Below are positions 13,101 through 30,600 of a DNA stretch of 64,000 bases, piece by piece. The DNA is taken from positions 30,274,260-30,338,259 of the forward strand of contig NC_034411.1 in NCBI RefSeq assembly GCF_002078875.1, in the 5' to 3' direction. The notes beneath the pieces were generated by a model that worked only from the letters and a program-made list of their open reading frames with translations, was not told the origin of the DNA and ran no database searches. Positions within the stretch are counted from its first letter, which is position 1. Every line of letters begins with the position of its first letter. A program made the translations under genes and the position numbers. The stretch is from Numida meleagris. Lineage: Eukaryota; Chordata; Aves; Galliformes; Numididae.

Positions 13101-13147
13101 GCAGCAAGAAACTACCACCAGGCGAGACCCCTGTACAAAAGGTCTAA
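10115..13147 (+). CDS. SLC35B2: Adenosine 3'-phospho 5'-phosphosulfate transporter 1 (PAPS transporter)
   Basis: This multi-pass Golgi membrane protein imports PAPS from the cytosol for lumenal sulfation of glycosaminoglycans and proteins. Coding exons are 10115-10292 (the exon itself begins at 10099), 10795-10955 and 12209-13147. They sum to 426 codons including TAA. Hallmarks are [14 protein letters not shown] near the N terminus, [68 protein letters not shown] and [18 protein letters not shown]. The C terminus ends TPVQKV, as in mammals. The last exon holds about three quarters of the protein, typical for this gene. I chose the ATG in exon 2 ([13 protein letters not shown]) because it makes the protein 425 aa, close to the human 432. 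Fifteen open bases lie upstream in the same exon, so a short upstream exon could add a few residues. Confidence 0.96.
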
Positions 13148-14372
13148 GGAGCTGAGGCCAGGGCCTCTGAGCTGTGCCTGCTGTCCTGCCTCTGCTGGGG
13201 GGCGCTTGCTTCATCTGTCAGAACCCACTGAGGAGCCAGGTGGGGCATGGTTAGGCTGGACAAGTGACTCACTTTTCCACCTGCTTTTCCTGGGGAAGGG
13301 GCTGCAACAAGCCCAGGGAACGCTCTGGGCTGCCACAGCTCCAAACCTTTCTATTTGCCTTAATAGGTGAGAGACTTCCAGCCAAGGCACAGGCCTTGGG
13401 GCTTACAGCTGCAGGGGTAAACCAGTGTGGGACTGCTGGTACTCCTGCCCCACCTGTGTCGTGGTTTCTCTCTAAGGTCAGTGACTGAACAAGGGAGCTC
13501 TTTTCAGTGGCACCAGCTTGCCTCCAGCTGACGTGCCTCCATGTCTGTCACTACTGCATTGCTCAGCAGGAGGAGAGAGCAAGAAAAACACTAGCTCTGT
13601 CTTTGAAATGTCTCTGTATGAGGCAAAGTCCTGAACTGAGCCTTGGGGGAGCAGGACAGAAACTCCCAGCCTGTCCAGCCTCAGGCTTCCTTCCCAGGAG
13701 GTGCTTCAGGTAGGACAGGCACAGCTCAGAGAGGACCTGTCCTACTGCAGGCCTGGGATCTGCTCTGGGAGGGCATGTTGGAGTCAAAGCCAGGACCTCC
13801 CAGTTCAGTTTGTCAGTCCCTCACTCCAGCTCTAAGTCAGTTTTCTTTGCTCCTCCTAGTCAGGCTGATTTTTATGCAGAGACAGGCTGGCCGATGCATT
13901 TCGCAAGGCTTTGCTCAGTTGTTCTAGCTTGCTTTTCAGTTACATCCACTGCTGTTACAGGCCAAAGGCTGCAGCGCCCAGAATCCCTAGCATTACCTGA
14001 GGGTGTCACAGTTTCTGGACTCTGTAGCTGCCATTCAGAGAAGCACAAATACCCGCTTTTTTTTTTTTTTCCTGCCAACTGGAAGCATCAGCCCTAGCTT
14101 TCTTGGGGCCTTACCAGAGCCCCGCAGTGCCTGGAGGTCTGCAGGAGGGGACAGAGCCCTCTGTCATGCCTCATCCCCTCTCCACAGGCAGCAGAGGATG
14201 GAGGAGCAGGTGCCTGCCTCCAGGCAGCAGGGGATGGGGCAGTGGAGGCTGCTCCCACTGCTTCCCCAAAGCCTGGGTTGTACCCATTAACCCTTTCTCC
14301 CCAACACAACCTGACTGACAAGTCAGCAGTTTTGGTACTTTTGAAAAGCAACTTTTCTCTTCTTTTTATTTT

Positions 14373-14378
14373 ATTAAA
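14373..14378 (+). terminator. SLC35B2: Candidate poly(A) signal ATTAAA, SLC35B2
   Basis: ATTAAA lies in an AT-rich patch (TTTTATTTTATTAAATTAAA) about 1.2 kb after the SLC35B2 stop. No AATAAA was seen between the stop and here, so this is the likeliest 3' end. A T-rich stretch follows at about 14420. Confidence 0.5.
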
Positions 14379-15378
14379 TTAAAAATATGCTGCATATAGT
14401 ACCCCAGGGGTAAATAGGTTTTTTGTTTGCTTGTTTTCTTTCCCCCCCATATATCTCCCTCACTCATAGCTGGAAGGAAGAAACTCCCAAAGCCCTTCCC
14501 TAGTCTCCCTAGAAAGCTTTGCTATGCTATCCGTCCTTTCCAAATATGGGTACTTCTGCCTGCACCCAGGGTTGGACCTACAGCTCCAAGGCCCTGTGGC
14601 ACCTCCGCGCATGATCCCTGCACACACAGATGGAGAACATACCCTGCTTGGACCTCTGCTTTTGCTGGTGAGCGCATCAGGACCTGCAAGCCTCTACCAA
14701 CTTAATCCTGAGTAGGTCTTGGGGACCATGTAGGGAACCCAGGAGCCAGGTGGATGTAGCTGCAAACAGGTAGGTGGATAGAGATGATGCCAATGGTGAC
14801 CAGAACCACCACTGCTGGAGCAAGGCCTCAGAGGAGCCCAGCCTTTATGGGGTGCGTTTGCACCAACACCGGCTCCACAAGTCCTGTATGTGCCCCTGAG
14901 GCACTGAGAAAAACCTTTCCTCTATGTTTGTGCTCTCTGGGCCTAGCAAGGTCTGGAACAGAACCTTGCCCTTCAGCTAGAGAAACAGGATAGTCAGGTG
15001 AGGGCTACAGGAGAGACTGATTAGGCACAGTAACAGCCTGCAAGGATAACAGCATGTGCTGAGCACAGCTCAGGCTTCATTGAATTTGGCTCTCTAGCGG
15101 AGAGCCAAAGTGCCTTCAAGCGCCTTTCCTACTTTCAAGCTCTTGAAAGTGCCTACATGACCTCACAGCCCTGCATCCTTCCTCTTGCCTCTGCTCTTTA
15201 TTTACAAATTCAAATTCCCCCCAATGTCTGCCCCTCAGTCTGCTGCCAGACTGAGAGCATGTTTGGGTTTTTTGGGTGGGATTTTTTTTATTGGGGGGGG
15301 GGGAGAACGAAGAGGGAAGGAGTGGTAAAGTTTCTTTGTACCACACTGCATAACTAGAAACAGGGCTCAGCTTTTCTC

Positions 15379-15436
15379 TACCCCCTTTCCAAGATGGATG
15401 CTGGCTAAGATGCCCACTCCATTTTATGCATGTGCA
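15379..15436 (+). repeat. Direct repeat, copy 1, left flank of the pyrimidine tract
   Basis: The core CAAGATGGATGCTGGCTAAG and the following GATGCCCACTC recur about 760 bases downstream with scattered substitutions. The similarity spans about 60 bases. Confidence 0.8.
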
Positions 15437-16075
15437 GCCTTCCACTTCATTCTGCTCCTACTTCTTCCTGTTACAATTCCACCTCAACTTCCATATCTGC
15501 CCTTATAGTAGCTGCCTTCTGTCCTTCAGCTTCCTTCCATTTCTCCCAGTTCTGCTGCTGCTTCATTCCACTTCCACCTCTGCTTCTGCTCCCTTCAACT
15601 TCTACTTTTGCTTCAACTTGTTTCTACTTCTGGTTATACTTCTGCTTAGAGTTCCCCTTCTTCTGCTTCTTTCCATTTCTGTTTCCACTTAATACCACTT
15701 TGCATTCTGCTTCCTCTGACACTTCATTCCACTTCCGCTTCATTTCCCTTCTGCTTCCGGTTACAATTTAGCTGTCAGTTCTGCCTTGTTCTAATTCCTT
15801 CTGCTTAAACTTCTGGTTCCACTTCCTTTTCATTCCACTTCAACTTTTGGTTCTACTTCCACTTCTGCTTCTTTCTGCCCTCATTGCAGCTATCTTCCAC
15901 CCTCACAGCATCATTCTGCCCTTCCACTTCTGATTCCTTTCACTTCTTTCCACTTCATTTCTGCTTGCACTTCCACTTCATCTTCCACTTACACTCCTGC
16001 TTCCTTCCAGTTCCACTCCCTCTTCATCCCACTTCTGCTTCTGTCTCCTTCCACTTCTGTTTCCACCATTGCAGT
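15425..16075 (+). repeat. Degenerate polypyrimidine minisatellite (CTTCCACTTCTG-like units)
   Basis: About 650 bases are almost purely C and T on the plus strand, with isolated A residues at semi-regular spacing. Units such as CTTCCACTTCTGCTTC, CATTCCACTTC and CTTCTGGTT recur with heavy divergence. The minus strand is correspondingly purine-rich (GAAGTGGAAG type). Open frames seen here are composition artefacts. Such mirror-like homopurine/homopyrimidine tracts can form triplex (H-DNA) structures; that is known for the class and not shown here. Confidence 0.85.
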
Positions 16076-16137
16076 ACTGTGTTCTGCACTGCCTCGGTGT
16101 GCAGGCATGACTCCACCTCCCACCGGAGCTGTGCTCT

Positions 16138-16200
16138 ACACCCTACTTCCCTTTTCAAGATAGATGCTGGCTAAAATGTCCACTCTGGTTTGTGCCTGTG
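16138..16200 (+). repeat. Direct repeat, copy 2, right flank of the pyrimidine tract
   Basis: The core CAAGATAGATGCTGGCTAAA followed by ATGTCCACTC matches copy 1 at roughly 80 percent over 60 bases by eye. The two copies bracket the pyrimidine tract exactly. Confidence 0.8.
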
Positions 16201-17425
16201 GCTGCTGGCAAGCAGTCAGCATGACTCGATGTCACTTTTCCCTGCCCAACCCCAGAGGCCAGTGTGGCAGAGGGTGACAAGCCCTGCAGCTGGGGTGTGA
16301 GTTTGATGCAAAGGGCAGATGACTCAGAGATGATGCCCCAGGCCTCTCAGTCATCCAAGAAACAGGTAAAAGGAAGGTGCTGCTAAGCCCAAAGGGCTGC
16401 AGGAGCACCAGAACAGTAGGGTGGATGGCGGAGGAAAGGTGAAGTCTAGAGCAAAACCCGCAAAAGCAGTTTGACGTAAGAGCTGAAGAAGCAGCTGAAG
16501 TCCTGAGCAGTCAATCCCCGCACCTCCCCCCCCCCCAGTCTCAACTCTGTGCTGCAAGGGAACAAGCAGATGGTTCCTGCCGCTGCTCCAGCCTAGAGAG
16601 ATGCTCTGATTAGACAAGTCAGCAGCAACACACACTCATGTCCTGTCAGCTTACCCAGCTGACAAGCACAGCTTGAGAAGGTTTCTTCACCAGCTGCAGG
16701 TCACACGGGGCTGTGGGCAGAGAGCTGGGGATGACCAGCTCAGTAGGTCCTTTCTCACCTACCCTCTCTGTGGTGGCAAAGCAGGGACGTAGCAGAGATC
16801 AGCTAAAGCACAGCTCAAATTGAGAGTAGACCCTGCCTTCACATGGCAGTTTGGAAAGAACACAACAGTTTGGGCCTATGGTGGTAGATTTTTAACTGCA
16901 GAGGCCAGGAGCATTGAAGGCAGGCCATCTATCTCTCCACCTGCTCCTGGAGGGTGCTCTGGCTGCCCTCCCAGCATGTGCAGCTATGACACCCAGAAGA
17001 GGAAGGGAGCCAAGGCCACAGCTTGATGCAAACCAGAAGACACAGTTTCTTCAAGGCAGGCTCCTAAGTTCTCCTCTGAGCCAGCAATCCCCTCTTCACC
17101 TTGTCCCCTGGAGGCAGGGATAAGCAGCGGTGCAGCTAGAACAAGAACCTGCCATTCTGTCTCCTGCAAGTGCTACCCCAGGTTCATATAACCCCCTGCT
17201 TATACATGGCAGGAGACAACAGCCCGAGCAGCCCACCAGTGCCAGGAAGTGTCTGCAGGCAAAACAGGCCTGCCAGCCCTCAGCACAGCACCAGGGGGGC
17301 TCTGCATAACTCCCAGGGCTCAAACCTCTGGAACTGAGCATCCTCACCTTCCTCTTTGTGGGCACCACCAGCCTCAGGCTGGAAACTCAACAGAACTTTC
17401 TGTGTAAACCTTGTTCTTTCGACAC

Positions 17426-17431
17426 TTTAAT
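17426..17431 (-). terminator. HSP90AB1: Candidate poly(A) signal ATTAAA, HSP90AB1
   Basis: ATTAAA on the minus strand lies about 400 bases after the HSP90AB1 stop. That gives a 3'UTR of ordinary length for this gene. No AATAAA was seen closer on that strand. Confidence 0.5.
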
Positions 17432-17831
17432 TCCAGTAGAATGAAACATCAGAAAAATCAATGAAAAATAACCAAGAAAACCAAAATACAACCCTACTCT
17501 GGGGGGCTGGAGAGAAAGGACTCTCCTCACCTCAGCTGAGCATGGGAGATCCCATGGGGTGGGAGAAAGAGGAAGACTGACCCCTCCAGACCTCCATTCC
17601 CCATTAGATGGTCTTACACAAGCAGAAATACACACAACAGACGTGCCTAGGGCTGCCTGACTGACTCACTACTGACAAACAGGGAATCCTGTCTCCATTC
17701 CCCATTGCCAAAAAAATAAATCCAGAAGACACCATCAAAGAGCCAGCAGCAGCTGGTGGGACCAGACCCCTTTTCTAAACAGACGTGAGATAGGACAGAG
17801 GCCTGGCAGGAGATGGAAGAGATTTCCTTCT

Positions 17832-23337
<5,506 letters not shown>

Positions 23338-23410
23338 CTGCAAGGCAGGCCCACGCCGTTCGTACCAGGGCTACAGCGATAACACCCGACCACACCAGAC
23401 CCAGCGCACC

Positions 23411-23700
23411 CTCAACCTCGCCGGCTGCGGTCGGGCGGCGCAAAAAAGAACCTCCGCCCCCTGGGGCTCCCTTCTATAGGCACGGTGCGCCCCGCCCCGC
23501 CCCTCCCGGCGGCTCCTTCCGCCTTAAAGCGTCCCTGCAGCGCGCCGCCGCCCGCAGCCGTGAAGCGAGGCGGGCCTGCGGGACGTGCGGTGGGCCCATC
23601 CCCGCTCCCGTTTAACGGCGGCCGCCCGCGGAGGAGCACAGCACAGCATTGGAGGGGTGGTCGCGCTGTTGCCTTTCCAGAGAGTTCCACGCGACCCCCG
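23411..23700 (-). promoter_or_regulatory. HSP90AB1: HSP90AB1 promoter and noncoding first exon
   Basis: On the minus strand a TATA-like CCTATAGAAGG (23470-23480) is preceded by GC boxes (GGGGCGGGGCGGGG, about 23490-23505). A plausible first-exon donor (GGCGAG then GTTGAG) is near 23411, and the intron ends TTGCAG just before the ATG at 23337. Further upstream are a CCAAT motif near 23650 and the heat-shock-element-like site annotated separately. Exon 1 boundaries are inferred, not proven. Confidence 0.7.
23675..23687 (-). promoter_or_regulatory. Heat-shock-element-like site upstream of HSP90AB1
   Basis: The minus strand reads GAACTCTCTGGAA. This fits the HSF1 pattern GAA-nn-TTC-nn-GAA with a single mismatch (CTC for TTC in the middle unit). 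It lies roughly 200-230 bases upstream of the inferred transcription start. Confidence 0.5.
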
Positions 23701-23856
23701 GCGGCGGTTGGGCTTGAGTGGGCCCGCGGGCTGCCGTGAGGCCCGTGCAGTTCCCGCCCCCGGCACCAGGCGGCACTCCGGTTACTCCGGCACTCCGAGG
23801 GTGCCCTCCACAGCCCTTCCCCCGCAGTGATGGACACAGACACACGTTTCAGTCTT

Positions 23857-23862
23857 TTTATA
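23857..23862 (-). terminator. SLC29A1: Candidate variant poly(A) signal TATAAA, SLC29A1
   Basis: TATAAA on the minus strand lies about 815 bases after the SLC29A1 stop, followed by a GTGTGTCTGTGTCC stretch typical of a downstream element. TATAAA is a known weaker poly(A) variant. No AATAAA or ATTAAA was seen nearby. If correct, SLC29A1 ends only about 400 bases before the HSP90AB1 promoter. Confidence 0.4.
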
Positions 23863-24676
23863 GAAAAAGGCAACTGTACAGATACATTTACAGGGGGTGG
23901 GGGGCAGCCAAGGGCAGGCCGGGCCGCCCGCAGCTGGGAGCTGCCCCCTTCCTCTTGCAGCCCACGGAGGGGTGCAGGGCAAACAAAAGCAGAACCAGCA
24001 ACCGGGTGTCTGGGAGGCTGAAACACGGGGGGGCAGGGGTCGAGGGCAGGGAGAAGCGAAGAATGGAGAGCTCTTCATCTGTTGAGCCGCGGCGCTGGCT
24101 CTTTGCGTGGATGGGACGTAGATGTCTTGCGTTCCTCAAACACTGCGGCCCAGGGTGTGCTTATGGCAGCGTGGGGGTGGCAAAGCCCGCTGGGGCTCTT
24201 CCTGCCTGCAAGTCTCCCCCGTAGGAGAGAAGCTGCAGTGCAGGGTATTTCCAAGCACCCTGGGAGAAGAGCAGAGCAAGGCGCCTGCATTAAGGGCAGG
24301 AGGGGGAGTAACACTGGATACCAGCCTTCAGCTCTGCCTGGCGGAGAGGAGGAGGCTTGCAATGGCTTTTGACCTTGAGCTGGGGAACTTATGCATCACA
24401 GGAGGCAGCTGGACCTTGGTGAGGTCCTGGGAGTTTTAGACACAGCACGGGGAAGGCAAAGGCACATAGGCCTGAAGGCAGCACACAGCTGGGCGTGGCA
24501 GGAGCCAGGCCAACCCTGGAAGAGTAGAGCCGTCCCTAGATGGAACATCTGCTGTGGCAGTGCGGTTTGGCAGGGGTAGGAGTGAGGTGTTATCACCCCA
24601 CAGCACTGAGGTGTCCAGGGCCTTGGAGAAGGGTGCAGAGCCATCTCGGTGTCCCTGCACCTTCTGGGTGCCTCTG

Positions 24677-27600
24677 CTAGACAAGAATTTGGAACAGGAA
24701 AGAGATGGCAGCTCCTAGGGCCAAGCCCAGCGTCAGGAAAAAGGCCATAACTGCTCCAGCTGTCTCTGCTTCATGGGCAAGTACTTTCCTAGGAGAGAAA
24801 CAGGCATCAGACTCATCCTCAGCAACACATGCCCCATGCCCTCATTGGAGTTCAACTGAGAGATGAGAGGAGGCCCCAGCAGAGGCAGAAGCAGTGTTCC
24901 TCTGCAGGAGAATGGCAAGAAGAAATCCCACCTTGCTCCAAGAGCCCGCCTCCGTATCACAGGCTCATAAAAAAGACAAAGTGCTTTAGGCAGGCTGCCT
25001 CAAGCTCCAGCACTAAGGCCACCCCTCCCTGACCCCTGTGCTGAAGTGCTGCAGCTCATCCAGATGCCCACCCAGATGCCAGGGTTGGCCTCAGGCTGCC
25101 ACTCACAGGTGAAACCAATTCTTCCCCTGTCCCCAGAGCTTACTCACTTGGGCCCGAAGCACATGCAAAGGCTGGCCAGGTAGCCATTGGAGATGGAGAA
25201 GAAGATCATGAAGACGATATACCAGGCATCATGAGAGAATATGACGGGCAGGTGGTTTCGGGGTTGCACATTGCACAGCATGAAAAGGGGGATGAAGATG
25301 ACACGTAAGACCACCATCACCGGCAAGAGGCAGCTGTCCTTCCCGGGCTAGGAGAGAAACACAGGGCATAGCTGAGAGAAGCGGGCCTTCCCTATCCCCT
25401 GGCATACCAGCAAGGGCTATAAAGAGGCTGTCCCTACTGCACTGCAGCTGCAGGGAAGGCAGAAGGCAAAGTTGCTGAAAGACTTCCTGCTGCAACGAAC
25501 TCTAACATCACCAAGTGATGCAAGAGGCAGATCAGGGCAGCTCCTAAGCCCCTCTGTACAAGGCTCCCAGACCCACAGCTCCTGCCTGCCATCCTCTGGC
25601 ATTCACTGTCCTGCTCCTGCAGCCTCCTGCATGCAGCTCCAAGGGCTCTCCCTGCATCAGTAACAGCTACTTGAGGCTTAGAGTGCTCTTCCATCTGTGT
25701 TCCCAGCCCTGGTTGTACTCATTAGTCTGTTGCTCTCTCCTGAGGCCAGGTTGTGGACCTGGCTGTTCCCCAGAGGAGAATGTGCAGTTAGTGTGTTCTG
25801 GTCCCCCAAAAAGAGAGGCAAACCAGCAGGGACTGCTCAGATTTGTTAGCATAGCTGTGAGTGGGAAACATTCCCTCCCCAGGATGAAAAGATGGAGAAG
25901 TTCGATACTGCTTGTTCTTTCCCTACCTCCCTCGGGCTGTGTCAGCCTGGAAAGCACCCCCCTCCTCAGCTGCTGCTCTGCTGTGACTGGGTGCAGGACT
26001 TGTGGTGAGGAGGTCAGCGTGCAGAGAAGATGGACAGGCCACCAGTCCTGCCACAGCTGGCCACTGCCCTGAAAATCCCGTCCTTAGCTGACATGGAGAG
26101 CAGCAGTGCTAGAGCCAAAATACAGAGCTGGGTCTGGAATCAACTGCTAAGCCCTTTCTGCAAACAACAGGGAGTGAGGACAGCCTTGTGCACACACACG
26201 CAACCTCTTCCTGCTGCAAACCATTGCGCAGGCCAAGGCCAACTGAGGTAAATCCCCTCTGGCACCCCAAGGCCTGCAAACTGGGCTTTAAACAGCTCTC
26301 CAACCTCCCACGCCATCCCCTAGCCAAGTGGGGCGAGATCCAGCAATCTGGGAAAGGGATTATGCTGGGACTGTTTTGGACAGTGATCGGAAAGGCATGG
26401 ATCGAGTTATGGCCTCCCCAAATCCTAACAGTTTTTGGATGCGCAAAGTTGGGAGAAAGCAAGAGGCACTGTCCCCATGATGTCATGCAGCTAGGATGAA
26501 GGCAGTCCCTGGTACAAGATGTGCCTGGCTCTGTCCCGAGTCCCCTCAGCGAGGAAACGATGACAGGACCCTGTGGTCTGGAGTCAGAGGAAGCCCCCAG
26601 CTGCCGTGGAGGTGGCAGCCCTCGTTGGCTGGCAAAGCCATGGAACACTTCATGAACACGTGGCAAAGGTGATACCAGCTGTTTTGTCTGTGGGCAAACC
26701 AGCGAGAGCAGCAGGCTGTTTTTCTTGCAGAGAGCAGGGCCTCAACCAGGGAAATGAGGCACAAACCACACCACAGTCAGACTTTCCACCCACCACAGTT
26801 TTGGAAATGTCTCCTGCTGGGTCATCGCACCACTGAGGCTGTGGCCTGGAAACCAGTCAAGGCAGCTTGCAGCCAAGGCTGGGGGCAGCCAGCAGCCATG
26901 GCCAGGGGAGAAGCAGCTCTAGGCAGCAGGGCAGCCCAGCACAGCTGGGGCCGGACAGACCCCGCATTGCGTGCTGCTGTGAGGAGCTTCTCTAAACAAA
27001 CAGCCTGAACAATACAGGGGAAACAGCGCTTGGGGGGTGGGCAAAGGGGCAGGAAGAGACACAGACAGACCCCTTCCTCACTCACTGCCATCATGACTCC
27101 CATTGCTCAGCCCAAGGCACGGGGAGCTGAGAGCAAGGGACCTGGGCATGGGAGGGGACAGCTCCTTGGCCTGCACGGTGTGGTTCTGCTCTGCTGCCAG
27201 GACAACGCTCTTTAAAGCAGCTGTGTACTGTGTGGAGGCCAGAGGTTTTATTTCAAGCTGCCCTGTCTTTCACCCTCTTTCACTGCCGCCATCCTGCCTG
27301 GCTGTTTGCATAGCTGGAGTGAAGGTTTGTTTACAGAGGCTGAAATAGAGGAGACAGCTTCATCCAAGCCATGCTGAAAGAAGGCTGGGAGGAGAACAGG
27401 GCAATACTGTGGCTTTCAGCTCTAACCCTTTCCTTAACTCTCTAAACCTCTGCTTAGGGCTTAAAGCCAGGGCAGGAGTCAGCTCTGTGCCTGCTTCCTC
27501 CTCCAACCCATGGATGGCAGCCCCAGTGAGAGCCATGGCCAAAGGGCATGGGGATGGAGAGTGCTCCCTGCCCCCAGCTTACCCATGTGAAGAAGGCAGT

Positions 27601-30600
27601 AAGGCTCCGTCCTGTCCAGTCAAAGACATTAAACATCAGGAAACAGGAGACAGGGATGAAGTAGAGACCTGCAGGAGGGGAAGAAGGTCAGGGACAAGCC
27701 CAGGGTGCCCTGGGCCCTCCTGCTGATTGCACAGAGAGACTCTCCTTCAGGTGTCAGGTTCTCCTAGTTTCCCACTAAGAGCTGGAATGGTCTCCCAGCC
27801 AGATTGGTGTCTGCATCCAAACCTTCATATGCACAGTGGTCTCCCCTTCCCCTCATGCACCCCTACTACTTCAAGCCCCACTTTCTTTCCTCCCATTTAG
27901 CTTGTTTCCAGTTTCCTCCTAGCCCACCCCACACCTGGCCTCACTTACCCCATTTGTTTTCTTTTCCGAGGCTAGTGGACACCTTAGCTGTGATGGAAGG
28001 AAAGACCCCAATGGTGATGGTGAAGACTAAGCAGACAGACATAGCCATGACCCAGAGCTAGGGAGATAAAAGAAAGAAGCTGGTACCAAACACAGGGCAA
28101 GAGACTAGTGCAGGGGTGGTCTCCTCTCCCCATGCCTTCCTGCACCTGTGTCCATATCCTGACACAAGGAGCAGCACAGGGGTTGCTGCCAACTCACAGA
28201 CCTTCTTAAAAATGGAGATGACCGAGGGCTTTTCATCAGGGTTGTGGACAGGGATGATCTTTGAGTTATTCACCTCCATCCCATTGGGCTCATCTGCAGG
28301 GAGAGACAAAAAAAAGGGCATAACAGGCCCCACAAAGCAGGGATCTAGTGTAGTCCTGTCTCATTCTTCCTCTCAGCTCTTCTTCCTTTCTTTTTCTCCT
28401 CTCAGCCCCTCACCTTTCTTAATCAGGTCTCTCTTGGTCTCCAGCTCTGCATTGTACACACAGTACTCTGTCTTGTCCTTCATGGAGTAGTATCGGAAGA
28501 AATCCTGCAGAGACACAGCCACAGAGAACTCAGTCAAGTGTGAAGAAAGAAGGTTGCCAGGGAACCGGCACCTGAGACTGTTGAAAATTGCAAATAGTGC
28601 AAGATGAGCCAAGTATTCCTTCCACTTGTGTCTGATACTGATGCTTGCTTTTCCTGCTCATCCAGGGCCCCATTTCCACATTATCTGTCATGGTTGTATT
28701 GGTGTGGAATACCAATAACCGAAAATCATAAAACCATGACATCATGTACTGTTATGTACCTGGTTCTCAGAAGAGAAGGACTACTACATTCCCCAGGGAA
28801 CTTTGCTCCTCTGTTACCGTTTCTGGTCAGAGGGAAAGATAAAAACTCGCAGATCACAAGACCTGGTTCTCTTTCCACCTGTCTCTCATCCTGGCAGCAT
28901 CTCGCTCCCCAGTCGTCTTATCGTCGGTATTAGAGTAAGGCCTACCTTGATTTTGGACATTCTCTCTCATTGTATTTGATTTATTAGCTTAAATTGTAAT
29001 CATATGGTATTATAGTGTGTTGTTTTGCATTCCTATATCTTATTTAGTAAATTAGTTTGTTTCTCCTCAGATTGTTGCCGCTGTTTTTGCTCTCAGGCTC
29101 ATCTCCTTACCTTTTTTTTTTTCCTTTTCCCTTTCCTGGGGCGTGGGTCCATGGGTCCCCCATCCCATTTGTCACGGAACCAGGCCAAACGCCCGTAAAC
29201 CGTTGACATTATCTTAAGGATACCACAGGTATCTGAGGTGAGAAGTACCACAGAAAGCTCCTTTGGGACACCGGGGGTCCTGCCCTGACCCAGGAGGTGG
29301 AGGCTGGCAGAAGCTGAGGCTGGGGTGCTATCAGGCCAAGATTCTTGTGCTGGGATGTGCAAGGGTCTCGTGTCCTCGCACTCTTCCCCACTAAAAACAA
29401 AGTCTTACCATGCGAGGTAGAAGGATGTAGGAGAAGATGGCCAGCGCTATCGCCACACAAGCCGTGGTGAAGTAACCAATGTAGCTCTCTGGTTGCTGAG
29501 CACCAACTGGGAGCACAGGAAGAGAGGAGACAAGGAGGAAAAGGAGGAGGATGAAGAGGGGCAAGAGGAGCGAGGCTCTGCTGCCACCTCCCACACCAAG
29601 AGGGTCCAGCGTGACCCCGCTGTCTCTTGTTGACAGTAATGCCCTGTCTCCTGCAGGGTAGGGATTACTTACTGCTGATACTGATTATCATCGCCAAAGC
29701 AGCAAAGATGCCAGCCAAGCCCTGCCCACTCATGATGGGAGCTGTGTAGCTGGCAGGCAGGAGCCCTGCCAGTCCAAAGAGGCTGCCCTGCAGCATGGCG
29801 CCGAAGGCTGTGAAGGGAAGGATAAGCAGAGATGAGAAACCAAAGGCGAGGATGGGCTGCACCTCTATGGGGAGCCAATGTCCCAGCTCTGCAGGACCAG
29901 GGAGGGTCCCCCACCCTCCTCTTTACCTTGGGCTCTTCCCCAGAGCCTTACTCACAGTTGATGAAGACAATGCTGACCATGGTGAAAACAAAAAAGGGAA
30001 GAGGCTCCATGGTGACCTTCACCATGATTGCAGTGATTAAGAACACCAGCCCAATGGCCACCAGGCTGCCTGAGATGCGGATCTGCTGGGGAATCCTGCA
30101 AGAGAGGGTGGGACTGGGTGAGGAAAGCCCAGCACCTAGAGGTCTGCGAAGTTCTCTCACAGCAGCCGCAGCCAAACCACAGCACAGGAGAACCAAGTTT
30201 TGCCTTTGGACTGAATGGTTTGGCACAGTGTTGAGCTAGGATGTGGGAGCTGGCAAGGGGCAAGGATAGGCCAGGGCTCACCGTTGATGGATGAAGGAGT
30301 TGAGGCAGGTGAAGATGAGGAGGGGCACCATGGAGCAGAGAGTCATGAAGTTGTCAAACATGGACTGCAGGTAAGAGAGGTTTGAGGCAGCGCCCACACT
30401 GGTCTGGTTCGAGAGGCGGCTCGTGTTCTCTGGGTCTGCCAAGCGGCCGATGAAATACTGCAATGAAAGGAACCAGGTGGAGCTGAGGTGCTGCGAGGCC
30501 TCCCAAGACAGGTCACGCTTTAACCCCTCTCCAGCCCCACACTCAGCCCAGGACCCCTCCTGCCACCTCAGTGCCGTGTGTCCCACACAGATCACCCACG

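Larger units (their letters stand above)
14400..17400. other. Convergent intergenic region between SLC35B2 and HSP90AB1
   Basis: No coding gene is seen. The region separates two genes transcribed toward each other. It contains a poly-G run (about 12 G at 15292-15303), the polypyrimidine tract at 15425-16075 with its flanking direct repeats, and otherwise unremarkable mixed sequence. Confidence 0.7.

Noticed and set aside
15426..15771. Phe/Ser/Leu-rich open frames in the pyrimidine tract
   Set aside because: Direct consequence of TTC/CTT/TCT repeats, with no independent evidence of coding.
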